From assembly GCA_014653815.1 (NCBI GenBank), contig JACWDZ010000005.1, positions 1-54,197 on the forward strand: a stretch of 54,197 nucleotides of DNA, in the 5' to 3' direction. The DNA is from Pelagibacterales bacterium SAG-MED29 (GTDB lineage: Bacteria; Pseudomonadota; Alphaproteobacteria; Pelagibacterales; Pelagibacteraceae). Of this stretch, positions 42,266-52,570 are shown piece after piece (positions within the stretch are counted from its first letter, which is position 1; every line of letters begins with the position of its first letter). Position numbers and translations under genes: made by a program. The notes below the pieces were generated by a model that was not told the origin of the DNA, searched no databases, and saw nothing but the letters and a program-made list of their open reading frames with translations.

Positions 42266-43006
42266 ATGGAATCAAAAGGTTTAAATCAGATATCTATTAA
42301 TATTCCAAATTATACTGGTTCATTGGAAGTTTTGCTTGATTTGGCTAAAACTCAAAAAGTTGACTTAGCCGAAATATCTATAACTAAATTGGCAGACCAA
42401 TTTTTAGATTTTATCAAAAATAATGAAAATTTAAATTTAGAATCCGCATCAGAACACCTTCTAATGGCTACGTGGTTAGCATATTTGAAATCTAAATTGT
42501 TACTACCAGAAGATCAAGATGATGATTTTAGAGCTTTGGAAGTTGCTGAAAAACTTAAATTACAATTAAAAAAATTAGAATTAATTAGAATTCTTTCTGA
42601 TCAAATGTTAAAAAAAAAAAGATTAGGTGTTCATATTTTTACGAGAGGTATGAAAGGTGGAATTAGATCGATAAAAACTCCAATTTATGATGTTTCTTTA
42701 TATGAATTGCTAAAAACTTACTCTAATCTTCAAATGCAAAAATCATTTCAAAAAATAAATATTCCTAAACTACCTGTTTTTTCGACTGAAGAAGCAATTA
42801 AACTAATTAAAGGTAATTTTAGTCAAATTAGCGATTGGAAAGATATTAATGAATTAATACCACAGTTTTATTTTAATAAAAAAATGAAAAGAACAGGTAT
42901 AACTGGTATATTTGCAGCTAGTTTAGAATTAACCAAAGAAGGGGCTATTGAGATTTTTCAAAAAAAAATGTTTGATAAGATAATGATAAAAAGAAATTCT
43001 AACTAA
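42266..43006 (+). CDS. scpA: Segregation and condensation protein A
   Basis: This 246-residue kleisin subunit works with Smc and ScpB in chromosome condensation. The N-terminal SMC-binding helix region begins with TGSLEVLLDLAKTQKVDLAEISITKLADQF, and the C-terminal winged-helix-like part follows about residue 170. AATWLAYLKSKLLLPE-like MATWLAYLKSKLLLPEDQ is a strong ScpA marker. Spacing to nagZ is 9 bases and the stop overlaps the scpB start by one base. Confidence 0.93.
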   Translation: MESKGLNQISINIPNYTGSLEVLLDLAKTQKVDLAEISITKLADQFLDFIKNNENLNLESASEHLLMATWLAYLKSKLLLPEDQDDDFRALEVAEKLKLQLKKLELIRILSDQMLKKKRLGVHIFTRGMKGGIRSIKTPIYDVSLYELLKTYSNLQMQKSFQKINIPKLPVFSTEEAIKLIKGNFSQISDWKDINELIPQFYFNKKMKRTGITGIFAASLELTKEGAIEIFQKKMFDKIMIKRNSN

Positions 43007-43692
43007 TGAAAGATAAAAAAAAAAATAATGTAATTACTTTTCCATCGAACGTATCAAAAATTGAACGTCAAGTGGAAGCAATTCTTTTTTCAGCTTCTGA
43101 GCCTCTAGATATAGAAACTATTGAAAAGAGAGTTCAATCAAGTTCAGATATTTTAAAGATATTAGAAAAAATTAAAGATACTTATAAAAATAGAGGTATA
43201 AATTTAGTTTGTATAAAAAATAGGTGGTCTTTTAGAACAGCTGAAGATTTATCAAAATTAATGTCTCTTCAAAAATCTACACAAAGAAAATTGTCTAAAG
43301 CTACAATTGAAACATTAGCAATTATTGTTTATCACCAACCAGTTACTAGATCTGAAATAGAAGAAATTCGCGGAGTATCATTTGCAACAAATACATTAGA
43401 AATTTTATTAGAACTTGACTGGGTGAGACCAGCTGGCAGAAAAGACTTACCTGGAAAGCCAATTCAATATGCAACTACTGAAAATTTCTTAAATCACTTT
43501 AATATTCAAAAATTATCTGACTTACCAACTATTGATGAATTGGGCTCTGCTGGTTTAATTGATACATCAAGTATAGACAAATCAATCTTTGGAACTGGAA
43601 AGTTTTTTAAAGAGCAGTCAATAAATGAAAAACAGAATATTTATGAAAATATAGAAGAAGCAATTAAGAAAGCTCCTGAAACAGATAAATAA
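43006..43692 (+). CDS. scpB: Segregation and condensation protein B
   Basis: This 228-residue partner of ScpA forms the winged-helix dimer of the SMC complex. Family features are VEAILFSASEPLDIETIEKR near residues 21-40 and the conserved LSKATIETLAIIVYHQPVTR, then IEEIRGVSFATN. A C-terminal tail after residue 190 is charged and probably disordered. It follows scpA with a TAATG overlap and is 42 bases before tatA. This pair is widely conserved between nagZ and tat genes. Confidence 0.94.
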   Translation: MKDKKKNNVITFPSNVSKIERQVEAILFSASEPLDIETIEKRVQSSSDILKILEKIKDTYKNRGINLVCIKNRWSFRTAEDLSKLMSLQKSTQRKLSKATIETLAIIVYHQPVTRSEIEEIRGVSFATNTLEILLELDWVRPAGRKDLPGKPIQYATTENFLNHFNIQKLSDLPTIDELGSAGLIDTSSIDKSIFGTGKFFKEQSINEKQNIYENIEEAIKKAPETDK

Positions 43693-43734
43693 AGATATTA
43701 ATTTAATTAAAATTATTGTATATAATTAATAATT

Positions 43735-43932
43735 ATGGGAATTAGTTTTTGGCAAATAGCTATAGTAGTTGTGATCGTGGTTTTGCTTTTTGGAAGAGGC
43801 AAGATATCAAGCTTAATGGGAGATGTAGCCAAAGGCATTAAAAGTTTTAAAAAAGGCATGTCTGATGACTCTTCCTTAACCAATGATGACAACAAGAATA
43901 ATTCAGACAAATCCGATTCCGAAAATAAATAA
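43735..43932 (+). CDS. tatA: Tat translocase subunit TatA
   Basis: The 65-residue protein has the standard TatA shape: short N-terminus, one membrane helix (about 5-20), the hinge FGRGKISSL and an amphipathic helix ([15 protein letters not shown]). A Ser/Asp/Asn-rich acidic tail follows. It forms the protein-conducting pore for folded exported proteins. Its length is typical of small TatA. It precedes tatB by five bases. Confidence 0.95.
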   Translation: MGISFWQIAIVVVIVVLLFGRGKISSLMGDVAKGIKSFKKGMSDDSSLTNDDNKNNSDKSDSENK

Positions 43933-43937
43933 TCAAA

Positions 43938-44171
43938 ATGCCTCAAATTGGTTGGTTAGAGATTTTAGCAGTAGTTATAATTGCTATTCTAGTTTTAGGT
44001 CCTAAAGAGTTTCCTGTTGCTTTAAAAAAAGTAGGTTCATATATAGGAAAATTAAAAAATACATTTAGCAGTTTTCAGAGAGAAATATCATCAGTAACTA
44101 GTGAAATTGACTCAGAAAAGGATATTATCAAAGATGAAGATTTAAAAAAAAAAGATAAACTAGATGACTAA
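43938..44171 (+). CDS. tatB: Tat translocase subunit TatB
   Basis: This 77-residue protein has the TatB-specific N-terminus (IGWLEILAVVIIAILVLGPKE) with a single helix and the GPKEFPVALKKVG hinge, followed by an amphipathic helix. It is shorter than many TatB proteins (about 150) and lacks a long acidic tail. It binds TatC and the twin-arginine signal. It overlaps tatC by 8 bases. Confidence 0.93.
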   Translation: MPQIGWLEILAVVIIAILVLGPKEFPVALKKVGSYIGKLKNTFSSFQREISSVTSEIDSEKDIIKDEDLKKKDKLDD

Positions 44172-44925
44172 TTCAAATTCTTTTACTAGTCATTTTGTTG
44201 AACTTAGATCCAGACTTATAAAATCAATAATATTTATTTTTATTATTTTTATTATTTCATATATTTTTGCTGAACAGATTTATAATTTTTTAGTAGAACC
44301 CTACGCTAATGCTGTAAAAGATGATCAAAACTCTAGAAGGCTTATTTTTACAGCCTTACATGAAACTTTTATTGCTTATTTAAAGATTGCATTTTTTTCT
44401 GCAGTTTTTTTAGGAAGTCCAGTGCTATTAATTCAAATTTATAAATTTATAGCACCAGGATTATATAAAAATGAAAAAAAAGCTCTCTTACCATATCTAA
44501 TATTTACTCCCATCCTTTTTTTATTTGGCGGATTATTAGTTTATTACTTAATTATGCCACTAGCTATTAAGTTTTTTTTATCTTTTGAATCTATAGGCAC
44601 AAGCACAAGTCTGCCTATTCAATTAGAAGCAAAAGTAAACGAATATTTATCTTTAATTATGAGACTAATATTTGCATTCGGAATAAGCTTTCAACTTCCA
44701 ATACTTTTAAATTTATTAGCAAAAATAGGTGTAGTTAATTCTAATTATTTAAAAAAAACTAGAAGATATGTAATAGTTATTATTTTTACAGTTGCAGCTA
44801 TATTAACACCTCCAGATCCGATTACACAGATTGGTCTAGCTATACCTTTATTATTACTTTATGAACTATCTATATTAACAGTGAAGTTTACTGAAAAAAA
44901 AGATAAAGAAGTAGAAGATGCATAA
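44164..44925 (+). CDS. tatC: Tat translocase subunit TatC
   Basis: The 253-residue polytopic protein has six helices. The signal-peptide recognition region is seen in FTSHFVELRSRLIKS near the N-terminus and FKIAF-like YLKIAFFSAVFLGSPVLLIQ follows. FEFGISFQLPI-like AFGISFQLPILLNLL and the PPDPITQIGLAIPLL segment are standard. It is the core receptor of the Tat system with TatB. It overlaps serS by 8 bases. Confidence 0.95.
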   Translation: MTNSNSFTSHFVELRSRLIKSIIFIFIIFIISYIFAEQIYNFLVEPYANAVKDDQNSRRLIFTALHETFIAYLKIAFFSAVFLGSPVLLIQIYKFIAPGLYKNEKKALLPYLIFTPILFLFGGLLVYYLIMPLAIKFFLSFESIGTSTSLPIQLEAKVNEYLSLIMRLIFAFGISFQLPILLNLLAKIGVVNSNYLKKTRRYVIVIIFTVAAILTPPDPITQIGLAIPLLLLYELSILTVKFTEKKDKEVEDA

Positions 44926-46165
44926 TCTTAAAGACTTAAGAAAAAATTTAGAAACATTTAAGAAAAAATTTAAAGATAGAAATTTAGATTTTAATATTGA
45001 TGACTTTAATAATGTAGATAAAAACAATAGAGAATTAATTAATAAAAAAGAATTATTAGAACAAGAAAAAAGACAATTATCTAAATCAAATGAAAAATCA
45101 AATTTTGAAAAATCAAAGAATATTTCAGATCAAATTGATAAACTTTTATCAGAACAAAAGAAAACACAAAAAAAAATAGATCAAATTCTTTTTAATCTTC
45201 CCAATATTGCAAATAAAGATGTTCCGATTGGAAAAGATGAGAGACAAAATAAATTAATTAAAAAAGTTGGAAAATTAAAAGATTTTAGTTTTAAAATTAA
45301 ATCACATATTGAACTCGGTTCCAAAGGTAAAGCCATTGATTTTGATACGTCGATTAAATTATCGGGATCAAGATTTGTTGTCCTTAGAGATAAATTTGCA
45401 ATGCTGGAGAGAGCACTAATTAACTTTATGCTAGATACCCACGTAAATGAGTTTAAATATACCGAGATTTCAGCACCTTTAATTGTAAATGAAGATGTAA
45501 TGTTTGGTACTGGCCAACTCCCAAAATTTGAAGATGATCAATTCGAGATAAAATTTGATAACTCAGAAGAAAGAAAGTTTTTGATACCAACGGCTGAAGT
45601 TGTTCTTACTAATTTAGTTAGACAGTCGAATTTGAATGCTAACGAACTTCCTCAACGATTTGTTGCTGCCACTCCATGTTTTAGAAAAGAAGCAGGAAGC
45701 TATGGAAAAGATACCAAAGGAATGATGAGACAACATCAGTTTTATAAAGTTGAGCTTGTAAGTATAGTTGAGCCAAAAAATTGCATTACTGAATTAGATC
45801 GAATGTTAAATTGTGCAGAAGAAATTTTAAAAAAATTAGAAATTCCTTATCAAGTAATACTTTTGTCATCTGGAGATATGGGTTTTAGTGCTGAAAAAAC
45901 TTTTGATATTGAGACCTGGATACCCTCAGAAAAAAAATACAGAGAAATCTCAAGCTGTTCATCTTGTGGATCTTTTCAAGCAAGAAGAATGGGTACAAAA
46001 TATAAAACATCCAACGGAAATGAGTATGTTGGAACTTTAAATGGCTCTGGTTTAGCCGTAGGAAGATTAATGATAGCTTTATTAGAAAATAATCAAAATG
46101 AAGATGGTTCAATTAGCATTCCAACAATTTTAAAAAAATATATGAATAATTTAGATAAAATTTGA
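44918..46165 (+). CDS. serS: Seryl-tRNA synthetase
   Basis: This 415-residue class II synthetase has an N-terminal coiled-coil arm (NRELINKKELLEQEKRQL onward to about 105) that grips tRNA-Ser. The catalytic core has motif 2 FRKEAGSYGKDTKGMMRQHQF and motif 3 GSGLAVGRLMIALLEN. SSCSSCGSFQARRM is also typical of SerS. Length is normal. It is followed by a 47-base gap before yajC in which no clear terminator is seen. Confidence 0.96.
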   Translation: MHNLKDLRKNLETFKKKFKDRNLDFNIDDFNNVDKNNRELINKKELLEQEKRQLSKSNEKSNFEKSKNISDQIDKLLSEQKKTQKKIDQILFNLPNIANKDVPIGKDERQNKLIKKVGKLKDFSFKIKSHIELGSKGKAIDFDTSIKLSGSRFVVLRDKFAMLERALINFMLDTHVNEFKYTEISAPLIVNEDVMFGTGQLPKFEDDQFEIKFDNSEERKFLIPTAEVVLTNLVRQSNLNANELPQRFVAATPCFRKEAGSYGKDTKGMMRQHQFYKVELVSIVEPKNCITELDRMLNCAEEILKKLEIPYQVILLSSGDMGFSAEKTFDIETWIPSEKKYREISSCSSCGSFQARRMGTKYKTSNGNEYVGTLNGSGLAVGRLMIALLENNQNEDGSISIPTILKKYMNNLDKI

Positions 46166-46212
46166 TTATTATTCTCTTGTTTAACTAACTCTTTTATTAT
46201 AATTATCCTTTA

Positions 46213-46497
46213 ATGAACGGCCAAGGAATAGCACAATTCATACCATTAATTTTAATATTTGTAATTTTTTACTTTTTTTTGATTAGACCTCAGCAAAAAA
46301 GAGTTAAAGATCATAAAGCTATGGTTGAATCTTTAAAAAGAGGGGATGAAATAATAACATCGGGTGGAATTATAGGCACTATTGACAGGGTTATGGAGGA
46401 CGACCGCATCGAAGTGATTATTGGAGAAAATACAAAAGTTCAGATTATAAGATCAACAATAACAAGTTTACTTAAAAAAGAAGAAATTAAAAAATAA
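46213..46497 (+). CDS. yajC: Sec translocase accessory protein YajC
   Basis: This 94-residue protein has one N-terminal helix (about 5-23, IPLILIFVIFYFFLI), the family marker RPQQKRVKDHKAMVE and a short cytosolic domain with GDEIITSGGIIGTI. It associates with SecDF. It is 9 bases before secD and clearly part of the yajC-secD-secF operon. Length is typical. Confidence 0.95.
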   Translation: MNGQGIAQFIPLILIFVIFYFFLIRPQQKRVKDHKAMVESLKRGDEIITSGGIIGTIDRVMEDDRIEVIIGENTKVQIIRSTITSLLKKEEIKK

Positions 46498-46506
46498 TTC
46501 TTTTTC

Positions 46507-48051
46507 GTGTTAAATTTTTCTAAAATAAATATTTTTTTAATTTATCTTATTTTTTTATTGATAGCTTTTTTTTCAATATTAAATTTTCAGAATCAAAAAG
46601 AACCCTTAATAGACAAAAAAGTTAATCTAGGCTTAGATTTACAAGGAGGGTCTTATCTTCTACTAGAAATTAATTCGGATCCCTTAATTAAAGAAAAAAT
46701 TCAATCAAAAGTCATCCCTCTTAAAAAATTACTAAAAGACAACAATATAAATTACTCAAATTTTAAGATTAAAGAAAAAGATTTAAGCTTTTCATTAAAT
46801 GATATTGAGAAATTCAAATTATTGTTTTTTTCTAAAAAAGACAATTTATTAAATCCTTATATTGGTAATTACAATTCATTTGAACTAGATTTGGAAATTT
46901 TAGAAAATGACAGTGTGCGAGTTATATTTTCAAAATATGGTTTGTTAACTATAAATAACTCAGCCTTAAAACAATCTATTGAAATTGTTAGACGTAGAAT
47001 TGATGATGTTGGAACAAAAGAACCAACAATCTTACAGAGAGGTGAGAAAAGAATTTTAGTTGAATTACCTGGCTTAAAAGATCCAGAAAGAATTAAAAAT
47101 CTCTTAGGAAAAACAGCGCAATTAAATTTTAGGTTAGTTGCTGATAATGAAGAATTTGGCGTTGATGAACTAGTGTCAGATATTGGGGAAGAGCTTAATG
47201 TTAGCAAAAGAATTGTGATGAGTGGTGAAAATTTAATTGATGCTCAACCTAATTTTAACAATCAATCAAATCAACCGACAGTATCTTTTACTTTAGATAG
47301 ATTAGGAGCTCAAAAATTTGGTAGAGCAACTACAGATAATATAGGAAAAAGATTAGCTATAGTTTTAGATGGAAAAATCATAAGCGCACCTTCTATAAAT
47401 GAAGCTATAACCTCAGGAAGTGGAATTATTTCAGGAAATTTTTCATTTCAAGAAGCAACTGATCTAGCTTTATTATTAAGATCAGGAGCATTACCAACTC
47501 CTTTAACGATTGTGGAAGAAAGAAGTGTGGGGCCTGATTTAGGAGCAGATTCAATAACATCAGGAATAACATCTTTAATAGTCGGGTTTGTTTTAGTTAT
47601 TTTTTTCATGATTTATAAATATAAAATATTCGGTTTAATAGCTAATCTAGCTTTGATTGCAAATTTAATTATGCTTGTGGGAGTTTTAACTATTTTAGAA
47701 GCAACTTTGACATTACCGGGTATAGCAGGAATAATTTTAACTGTTGGTATGGCAGTAGATGCAAATGTATTAATATTTGAAAGAATTAAAGAAGAATTAA
47801 AAACAGAAAAATCTATAATACATGCATTTGACATTGGTTATTCTAAAGCAAAAATTACAGTTCTTGATGCTAATATTACAACTTTAATTGCAGCAATTAT
47901 ACTCTTTGCCTTTGGATCAGGGCCAGTTAAAGGATTTGCAATTACTCTAGGCATAGGAATCGTAACAACTTTATACTCAGCATATTTTTTGGCTAGACAT
48001 TTAACTTCAATGATTATTTTAAATAAGAAAGAAGGAAAGGTAAATTTATAA
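46507..48051 (+). CDS. secD: Protein translocase subunit SecD
   Basis: This 514-residue six-helix RND-type protein uses the proton gradient to help Sec export. A GTG start is chosen because no ATG lies before the first membrane helix and the signature NLGLDLQGGSYLLLE follows directly. Other motifs are VRRRIDDVGTKEPTI, GISS-like APSINEAITSG and the membrane DANVLIFERIKEEL segment with the key Asp. Its stop overlaps secF (TAATG). Confidence 0.95.
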   Translation: MLNFSKINIFLIYLIFLLIAFFSILNFQNQKEPLIDKKVNLGLDLQGGSYLLLEINSDPLIKEKIQSKVIPLKKLLKDNNINYSNFKIKEKDLSFSLNDIEKFKLLFFSKKDNLLNPYIGNYNSFELDLEILENDSVRVIFSKYGLLTINNSALKQSIEIVRRRIDDVGTKEPTILQRGEKRILVELPGLKDPERIKNLLGKTAQLNFRLVADNEEFGVDELVSDIGEELNVSKRIVMSGENLIDAQPNFNNQSNQPTVSFTLDRLGAQKFGRATTDNIGKRLAIVLDGKIISAPSINEAITSGSGIISGNFSFQEATDLALLLRSGALPTPLTIVEERSVGPDLGADSITSGITSLIVGFVLVIFFMIYKYKIFGLIANLALIANLIMLVGVLTILEATLTLPGIAGIILTVGMAVDANVLIFERIKEELKTEKSIIHAFDIGYSKAKITVLDANITTLIAAIILFAFGSGPVKGFAITLGIGIVTTLYSAYFLARHLTSMIILNKKEGKVNL

Positions 48052-48959
48052 TGTATAAGAATATAAATTTTTCTTCAAAATTTAGTTCAGCAAATATTTT
48101 ATCATTACTTGTTTTCATAATAAGTGTTTTATTTATTTTATTTAAAGGTCTTAATTACGGTATTGATTTTAAAGGAGGCACATTAATAGAATTAAGAGCA
48201 GATAATAAAAATATTAATATATCAGAAATAAGATCATCTTTAAATTCTATGAACTTAGGAGATGTTAATGTTAAAGAATTTGGTAAAGAAGGAGATTATC
48301 TAATTAAAGTAGAGCAAAAAACAGAAAACAATAACCAACTCATACCTGAAATCAAAAAAACTTTGATTAACAACTTAAATGCGGAAATAAACTTTAGAAG
48401 AGTCGAGAATGTTGGGCCTAAAGTAAGTTCTGAACTTTTGCAGTCAGGAATAATTGCTATTTCTTTATCTCTGATAGCTATGCTTTTTTATATTTGGATA
48501 AGGTTTGAATGGCAGTTTAGTGTTGGGTCAATTGTTGCATTATTCCATGATGTAATAATTACCATAGGAATATTTTCAATTTTATCCTTAGAAATTAATC
48601 TTTCAATAATTGCAGCAGTTTTAACCATTGTAGGATATTCTATGAATGATACAGTAGTTATATATGATCGTATAAGAGAAAATTTAAATAAACATACAAG
48701 ATTAAATATTAGCGAAACAGCTAATCTTTCTATTAATGAAACCCTATCAAGAACAATTATAACTTCTGTAACTACTTTATTAGCTTTGCTGTCAATTTAT
48801 ATTTTGGGTGGAGAAATTTTAAGAGGTTTTTCTTTTGCTATGATACTAGGGGTTCTAATAGGAACTTACTCATCGATTTTTGTGGCAGCTCCGGTTTTAA
48901 AGTTCTTTAAAGTTAGCTATAAAACTTTGGAAAAAAAAGAGGAAAAAATAGTTCCTTAA
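48051..48959 (+). CDS. secF: Protein translocase subunit SecF
   Basis: This 302-residue partner of SecD has the first-helix region LNYGIDFKGGTLIELRA, VGPKVSSELLQSG and the helix-4 segment NDTVVIYDRIRENL with a conserved Asp. It has the same six-helix topology as SecD. It ends exactly at the base before the opposite-strand PuuD-like gene ends, so no room is left for a normal terminator. Confidence 0.95.
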   Translation: MYKNINFSSKFSSANILSLLVFIISVLFILFKGLNYGIDFKGGTLIELRADNKNINISEIRSSLNSMNLGDVNVKEFGKEGDYLIKVEQKTENNNQLIPEIKKTLINNLNAEINFRRVENVGPKVSSELLQSGIIAISLSLIAMLFYIWIRFEWQFSVGSIVALFHDVIITIGIFSILSLEINLSIIAAVLTIVGYSMNDTVVIYDRIRENLNKHTRLNISETANLSINETLSRTIITSVTTLLALLSIYILGGEILRGFSFAMILGVLIGTYSSIFVAAPVLKFFKVSYKTLEKKEEKIVP

Positions 48960-49562
48960 TTAGTAAAGATTTTGAGCAGCAACCATTGAAAGAAGCATTG
49001 GGAAAGAAAGTAGAGTGTTTGTTCTTGATAACAACATTGCTGTTTTAGCTGATTTTGCTTTTTCTTCAGGCGAACAATCAACAATTCCTAGAGCCTTTTT
49101 TTGATTTGGCCAAATAATAAACCATACATTGTAAGCCATAATTATTCCTAGCCACATTCCTATTCCAATCGCCGTACTTTTTGGATCACTACTACCAATT
49201 CCCAATATCATTGCTTGGTGAACGTAACCTTGTAGGTAAGCAACTATTAAACCTGATACTATAGTCACTAAAGCTGCCCATCTAAACCAAAATAAAGCTT
49301 TTGGAGCAATTACCTTTCCAATAGCGGGCTTTTGCTCATCTGGAATGTTAGGCATTGATGGAATTTGAACGAAGTTAAAATACCATAGTAATCCAATCCA
49401 CATTATTCCACTTAAAACATGCAGATATCTAAATAACCAGCTATAGAAACTTCTGTCAAAAGCAAAACCATCTCCACCAAAATGCAATCCTAGAAAAAGA
49501 ATTAAAGCGATTGCTAAAGAGTAATGAACTGTTCTAGATAGAGATTGTAAAATACTAATCAT
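48960..49562 (-). CDS. PuuD-type urate oxidase N-terminal membrane domain
   Basis: This 200-residue polytopic protein has about five or six helices and segments such as RYLHVLSGIMWIGLLWYFNF and MWLGIIMAYNVWFIIWPNQ, which match the membrane domain found at the N-terminus of bacterial PuuD urate hydroxylases (Urate_ox_N). The usual C-terminal cytochrome c domain (CxxCH) is absent and there is no such gene next to it. His residues in the helices could bind haem. Function as urate oxidase is therefore uncertain. It ends at the base directly after the secF stop and is 27 bases downstream of uvrA. Confidence 0.78.
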   Translation of the reverse strand: MISILQSLSRTVHYSLAIALILFLGLHFGGDGFAFDRSFYSWLFRYLHVLSGIMWIGLLWYFNFVQIPSMPNIPDEQKPAIGKVIAPKALFWFRWAALVTIVSGLIVAYLQGYVHQAMILGIGSSDPKSTAIGIGMWLGIIMAYNVWFIIWPNQKKALGIVDCSPEEKAKSAKTAMLLSRTNTLLSFPMLLSMVAAQNLY

Positions 49563-49589
49563 GATTCTTTTATACCATAATTTATGATT

Positions 49590-52469
49590 TTAAGCAGTTT
49601 TTTTCATAGAAGAATTACCTAATAATTCTCTTATAAATCTTCCAGTATAACTTTTTTCAATCAGAGACACTTTTTCTGGTGTTCCCTCAGCAATAATTTT
49701 TCCTCCATTTACTCCACCTTCGGGACCCATATCAATTATATGATCTGCAGTTTTAATAACATCTAAATTATGTTCTATAACAACAACTGTATTTCCAGTA
49801 TTTGCAAATGCCTGTAATATTTCTAAAAGTTTTTTAATATCATGTGAGTGCAAGCCTGTTGTTGGTTCGTCTAAAATATACAATGTTCTTCCAGTTGGTC
49901 TTTTTGATAGTTCTTTTGCTAATTTAATTCTTTGTGCTTCTCCCCCTGATAGAGTAGTAGCTTGTTGACCTATTTTCATGTAACCTAATCCAACATGTTT
50001 GAGAGTAATTAACTTAGATTTTATATTTTGAATATTTTCAAAAAAAACACATCCTTCATCGACAGTCATATCTAAGATATCTGCTATATTCTTATTTTTA
50101 AAGCGAATTTCTAGAGTTTCTCGATTGTATCTAGCGCCTTTACAAGTATCACAAGGAATAAATACATCTGGAAGAAAATGCATTTCATAGGTAATAACGC
50201 CATCACCTTCGCATGTTTCACATCTTCCACCTTTTACATTAAAAGAATATCTTCCTACTTTATATCCTCTAGCTTTTGACTCTGGTAAAGCGGCAAACCA
50301 TTCTCTGATTGGTCCAAAAGCTCCTGTATAGGTAGCAGGATTTGATCTTGGTGTTCTTCCAATTGGAGATTGATCAATATCAATTATTTTATCAATTAAT
50401 TCAGTTCCTTTAAAACCAGTAAAGGCTTTAGGAACTTTTCTACTTTTATTTTTATTAAGTATTAGATTAAACGCGTTATATAATGTTTGTAATATTAAAG
50501 TTGATTTTCCACTTCCAGAAACTCCAGTAACACAAGTAAAAGTTCCAACAGGTATTTTTAAATTAACCTTTTTTAAATTATTTCCACTCGCTCCACTTAT
50601 TTCTATAAATCTTCCATTTTTTGCAGTTCTTCGTTTTCTTGGTATTGAAATAAATTTTTTACCTGAAAGATAATCCCCAGTAATACTTTTTTTATTTTCA
50701 ATAATTTGATTAACGTTTCCTTCAGCTACAATTTGTCCTCCATTTAATCCAGCTTCGGGACCTATATCAATAATATGATCTGAACTTTCCATGGTTTCTA
50801 TGTCATGTTCAACAACAATAACTGTGTTTCCCAAGTCTCTTAATTTTTTTAAAGCGGCAATTAATTTTTTATTATCTCTTTGGTGTAGACCAATGGAAGG
50901 TTCGTCTAAAACGTATAGGACTCCAGTTAGTCCAGAGCCAATCTGTGAAGCTAATCTTATTCGCTGTGCCTCACCGCCAGATAGTGTTCCCGACTCACGA
51001 GATAAAGTTAAATAATTTAATCCTACATTAAGTAAAAAATTTAACCTTTCATTAATTTCTTTTAAAATGTGTTGAGCAATTTTATTTTCTCTTTCAGTAA
51101 AAACATTTATCAGATTAGCAAACCATTTTTGTGCTTCATCAATTGATTTTTCAGTAATTTCACTAATATTAAGAGAATTTATCTTAACACAAAGGGCTTC
51201 ATCTTTTAATCTCATTCCTTTACATTTTTCACAATTAGACTCACTTTGGTATTGAGATATTTCTTCTCTTTTCCATTCACTGTCAGTTTCTAGATACCGT
51301 CTTTCTAGATTATTGACCACTCCCTCAAATGTTTTTTTTGTATTATAGGACTCATAACCATCATCATAAGAAAATTTTATTTCTTCATCGTCAGAACCAT
51401 ATAAAATTACATCTTGAATTTTCTTAGGTATTTTTTTCCACTGATCTGAAAGAGAAAATTTATAGTGTTTAGCTAAAGAAGATAATGTTTGTGCATAATA
51501 CATTGAAGTTGATTTTGCCCATGGTTCGACAGCTCCATCTTGTAAACTTTTCTTAGTGTCAGGTATAACTAAATTTGGATCTACATTTAAATTGTGTCCA
51601 ATACCCTCACACTCTTCACATGCGCCAAAAGGTGAATTGAAAGAAAATAATCTTGGTTCAATTTCTTCTATAGTAAAACCACTTTCTGGACATGAAAACT
51701 TGGAAGAAAAAGTTACACTTTCTAGTTTTCTAAATTTTTTAGGTAATGTTTCATTTTCATATTCGACTATTAAAAGTCCATTTGATAAATTCAACGCAGT
51801 TTCCACACTATCAGCTAGTCTATTTCCTAAATTTGAATTTAAGATAATTCTATCCACAACTACTGAGATGTCATGTTTGATTTTTTTATTTAGATTAGGA
51901 AAGTCATCAATATTAAGATAATTTCCATCCACTTTAAGTCTAGAGAATCCTCTTTTTTTGTAGTTTAAAATTTCTTTTTTATATTCACCTTTTCTACCTC
52001 TGACTACAGGAGCTAATAAATATATAGTGCTATTTTTGGGTAATTTTTTAATCTTATCAACCATTTCACTTATGGACTGAGAAACAATTGGCTTACCTGT
52101 AAAAGGAGAGTAAGGAATTCCAGTTCTTGCGAACAATACACGCATATAATCATATATTTCAGTTACTGTAGCTACTGTTGATCTGGGATTCCTTGAGGTA
52201 TTTTTTTGTTCAATTGAAATTGCAGGACTTAAACCTTCAATTAAATCTACCTTAGGTTTTTTCATCTTATCTAAAAATTGTCTTGCGTAAGAAGAGAGGC
52301 TCTCAACATAACGTCTTTGTCCCTCAGCATAAATAGTATCAAATGCTAAAGATGATTTTCCTGAGCCAGATAGACCTGTGATGACTACTAATTTCTCTTT
52401 TGGAATTTCAAGAGAAACATTTTTTAGATTGTGTTCTTTAGCGCCTTTTATAACGATTTTTTTCAACAT
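49590..52469 (-). CDS. uvrA: Excinuclease ABC subunit A
   Basis: This 959-residue nucleotide-excision-repair ATPase recognises damaged DNA with UvrB. Two ABC domains are present: [20 protein letters not shown] (about 32-51) with a later [16 protein letters not shown], and [10 protein letters not shown] with a later [15 protein letters not shown]. Zinc-module cysteine pairs occur in ACEECEGIG and in [11 protein letters not shown] with CDTCKG. Length is in the normal range. It is divergent from ssb. No recognisable SOS box lies in the shared 101-base region. Confidence 0.97.
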   Translation of the reverse strand: MLKKIVIKGAKEHNLKNVSLEIPKEKLVVITGLSGSGKSSLAFDTIYAEGQRRYVESLSSYARQFLDKMKKPKVDLIEGLSPAISIEQKNTSRNPRSTVATVTEIYDYMRVLFARTGIPYSPFTGKPIVSQSISEMVDKIKKLPKNSTIYLLAPVVRGRKGEYKKEILNYKKRGFSRLKVDGNYLNIDDFPNLNKKIKHDISVVVDRIILNSNLGNRLADSVETALNLSNGLLIVEYENETLPKKFRKLESVTFSSKFSCPESGFTIEEIEPRLFSFNSPFGACEECEGIGHNLNVDPNLVIPDTKKSLQDGAVEPWAKSTSMYYAQTLSSLAKHYKFSLSDQWKKIPKKIQDVILYGSDDEEIKFSYDDGYESYNTKKTFEGVVNNLERRYLETDSEWKREEISQYQSESNCEKCKGMRLKDEALCVKINSLNISEITEKSIDEAQKWFANLINVFTERENKIAQHILKEINERLNFLLNVGLNYLTLSRESGTLSGGEAQRIRLASQIGSGLTGVLYVLDEPSIGLHQRDNKKLIAALKKLRDLGNTVIVVEHDIETMESSDHIIDIGPEAGLNGGQIVAEGNVNQIIENKKSITGDYLSGKKFISIPRKRRTAKNGRFIEISGASGNNLKKVNLKIPVGTFTCVTGVSGSGKSTLILQTLYNAFNLILNKNKSRKVPKAFTGFKGTELIDKIIDIDQSPIGRTPRSNPATYTGAFGPIREWFAALPESKARGYKVGRYSFNVKGGRCETCEGDGVITYEMHFLPDVFIPCDTCKGARYNRETLEIRFKNKNIADILDMTVDEGCVFFENIQNIKSKLITLKHVGLGYMKIGQQATTLSGGEAQRIKLAKELSKRPTGRTLYILDEPTTGLHSHDIKKLLEILQAFANTGNTVVVIEHNLDVIKTADHIIDMGPEGGVNGGKIIAEGTPEKVSLIEKSYTGRFIRELLGNSSMKKTA

Positions 52470-52570
52470 ATTTTTTTTATAAAATAATAATGATCTTATA
52501 TTTATTAATCAATTATGATATAAGTATTCAACTTTTAATAAATAAAATCACAAATTTAGTCAAAAATATT

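Noticed and set aside
52470-52570. SOS (LexA) box between uvrA and ssb
   Set aside because: Neither the alphaproteobacterial GTTC-N7-GTTC pattern nor the E. coli CTG-N10-CAG type is visible in this gap.
52490-52570. Longer SSB N-terminus from 52490
   Set aside because: The extra 27 residues are AT-driven and unlike SSB; the family start MAGSLNKV is at 52571.
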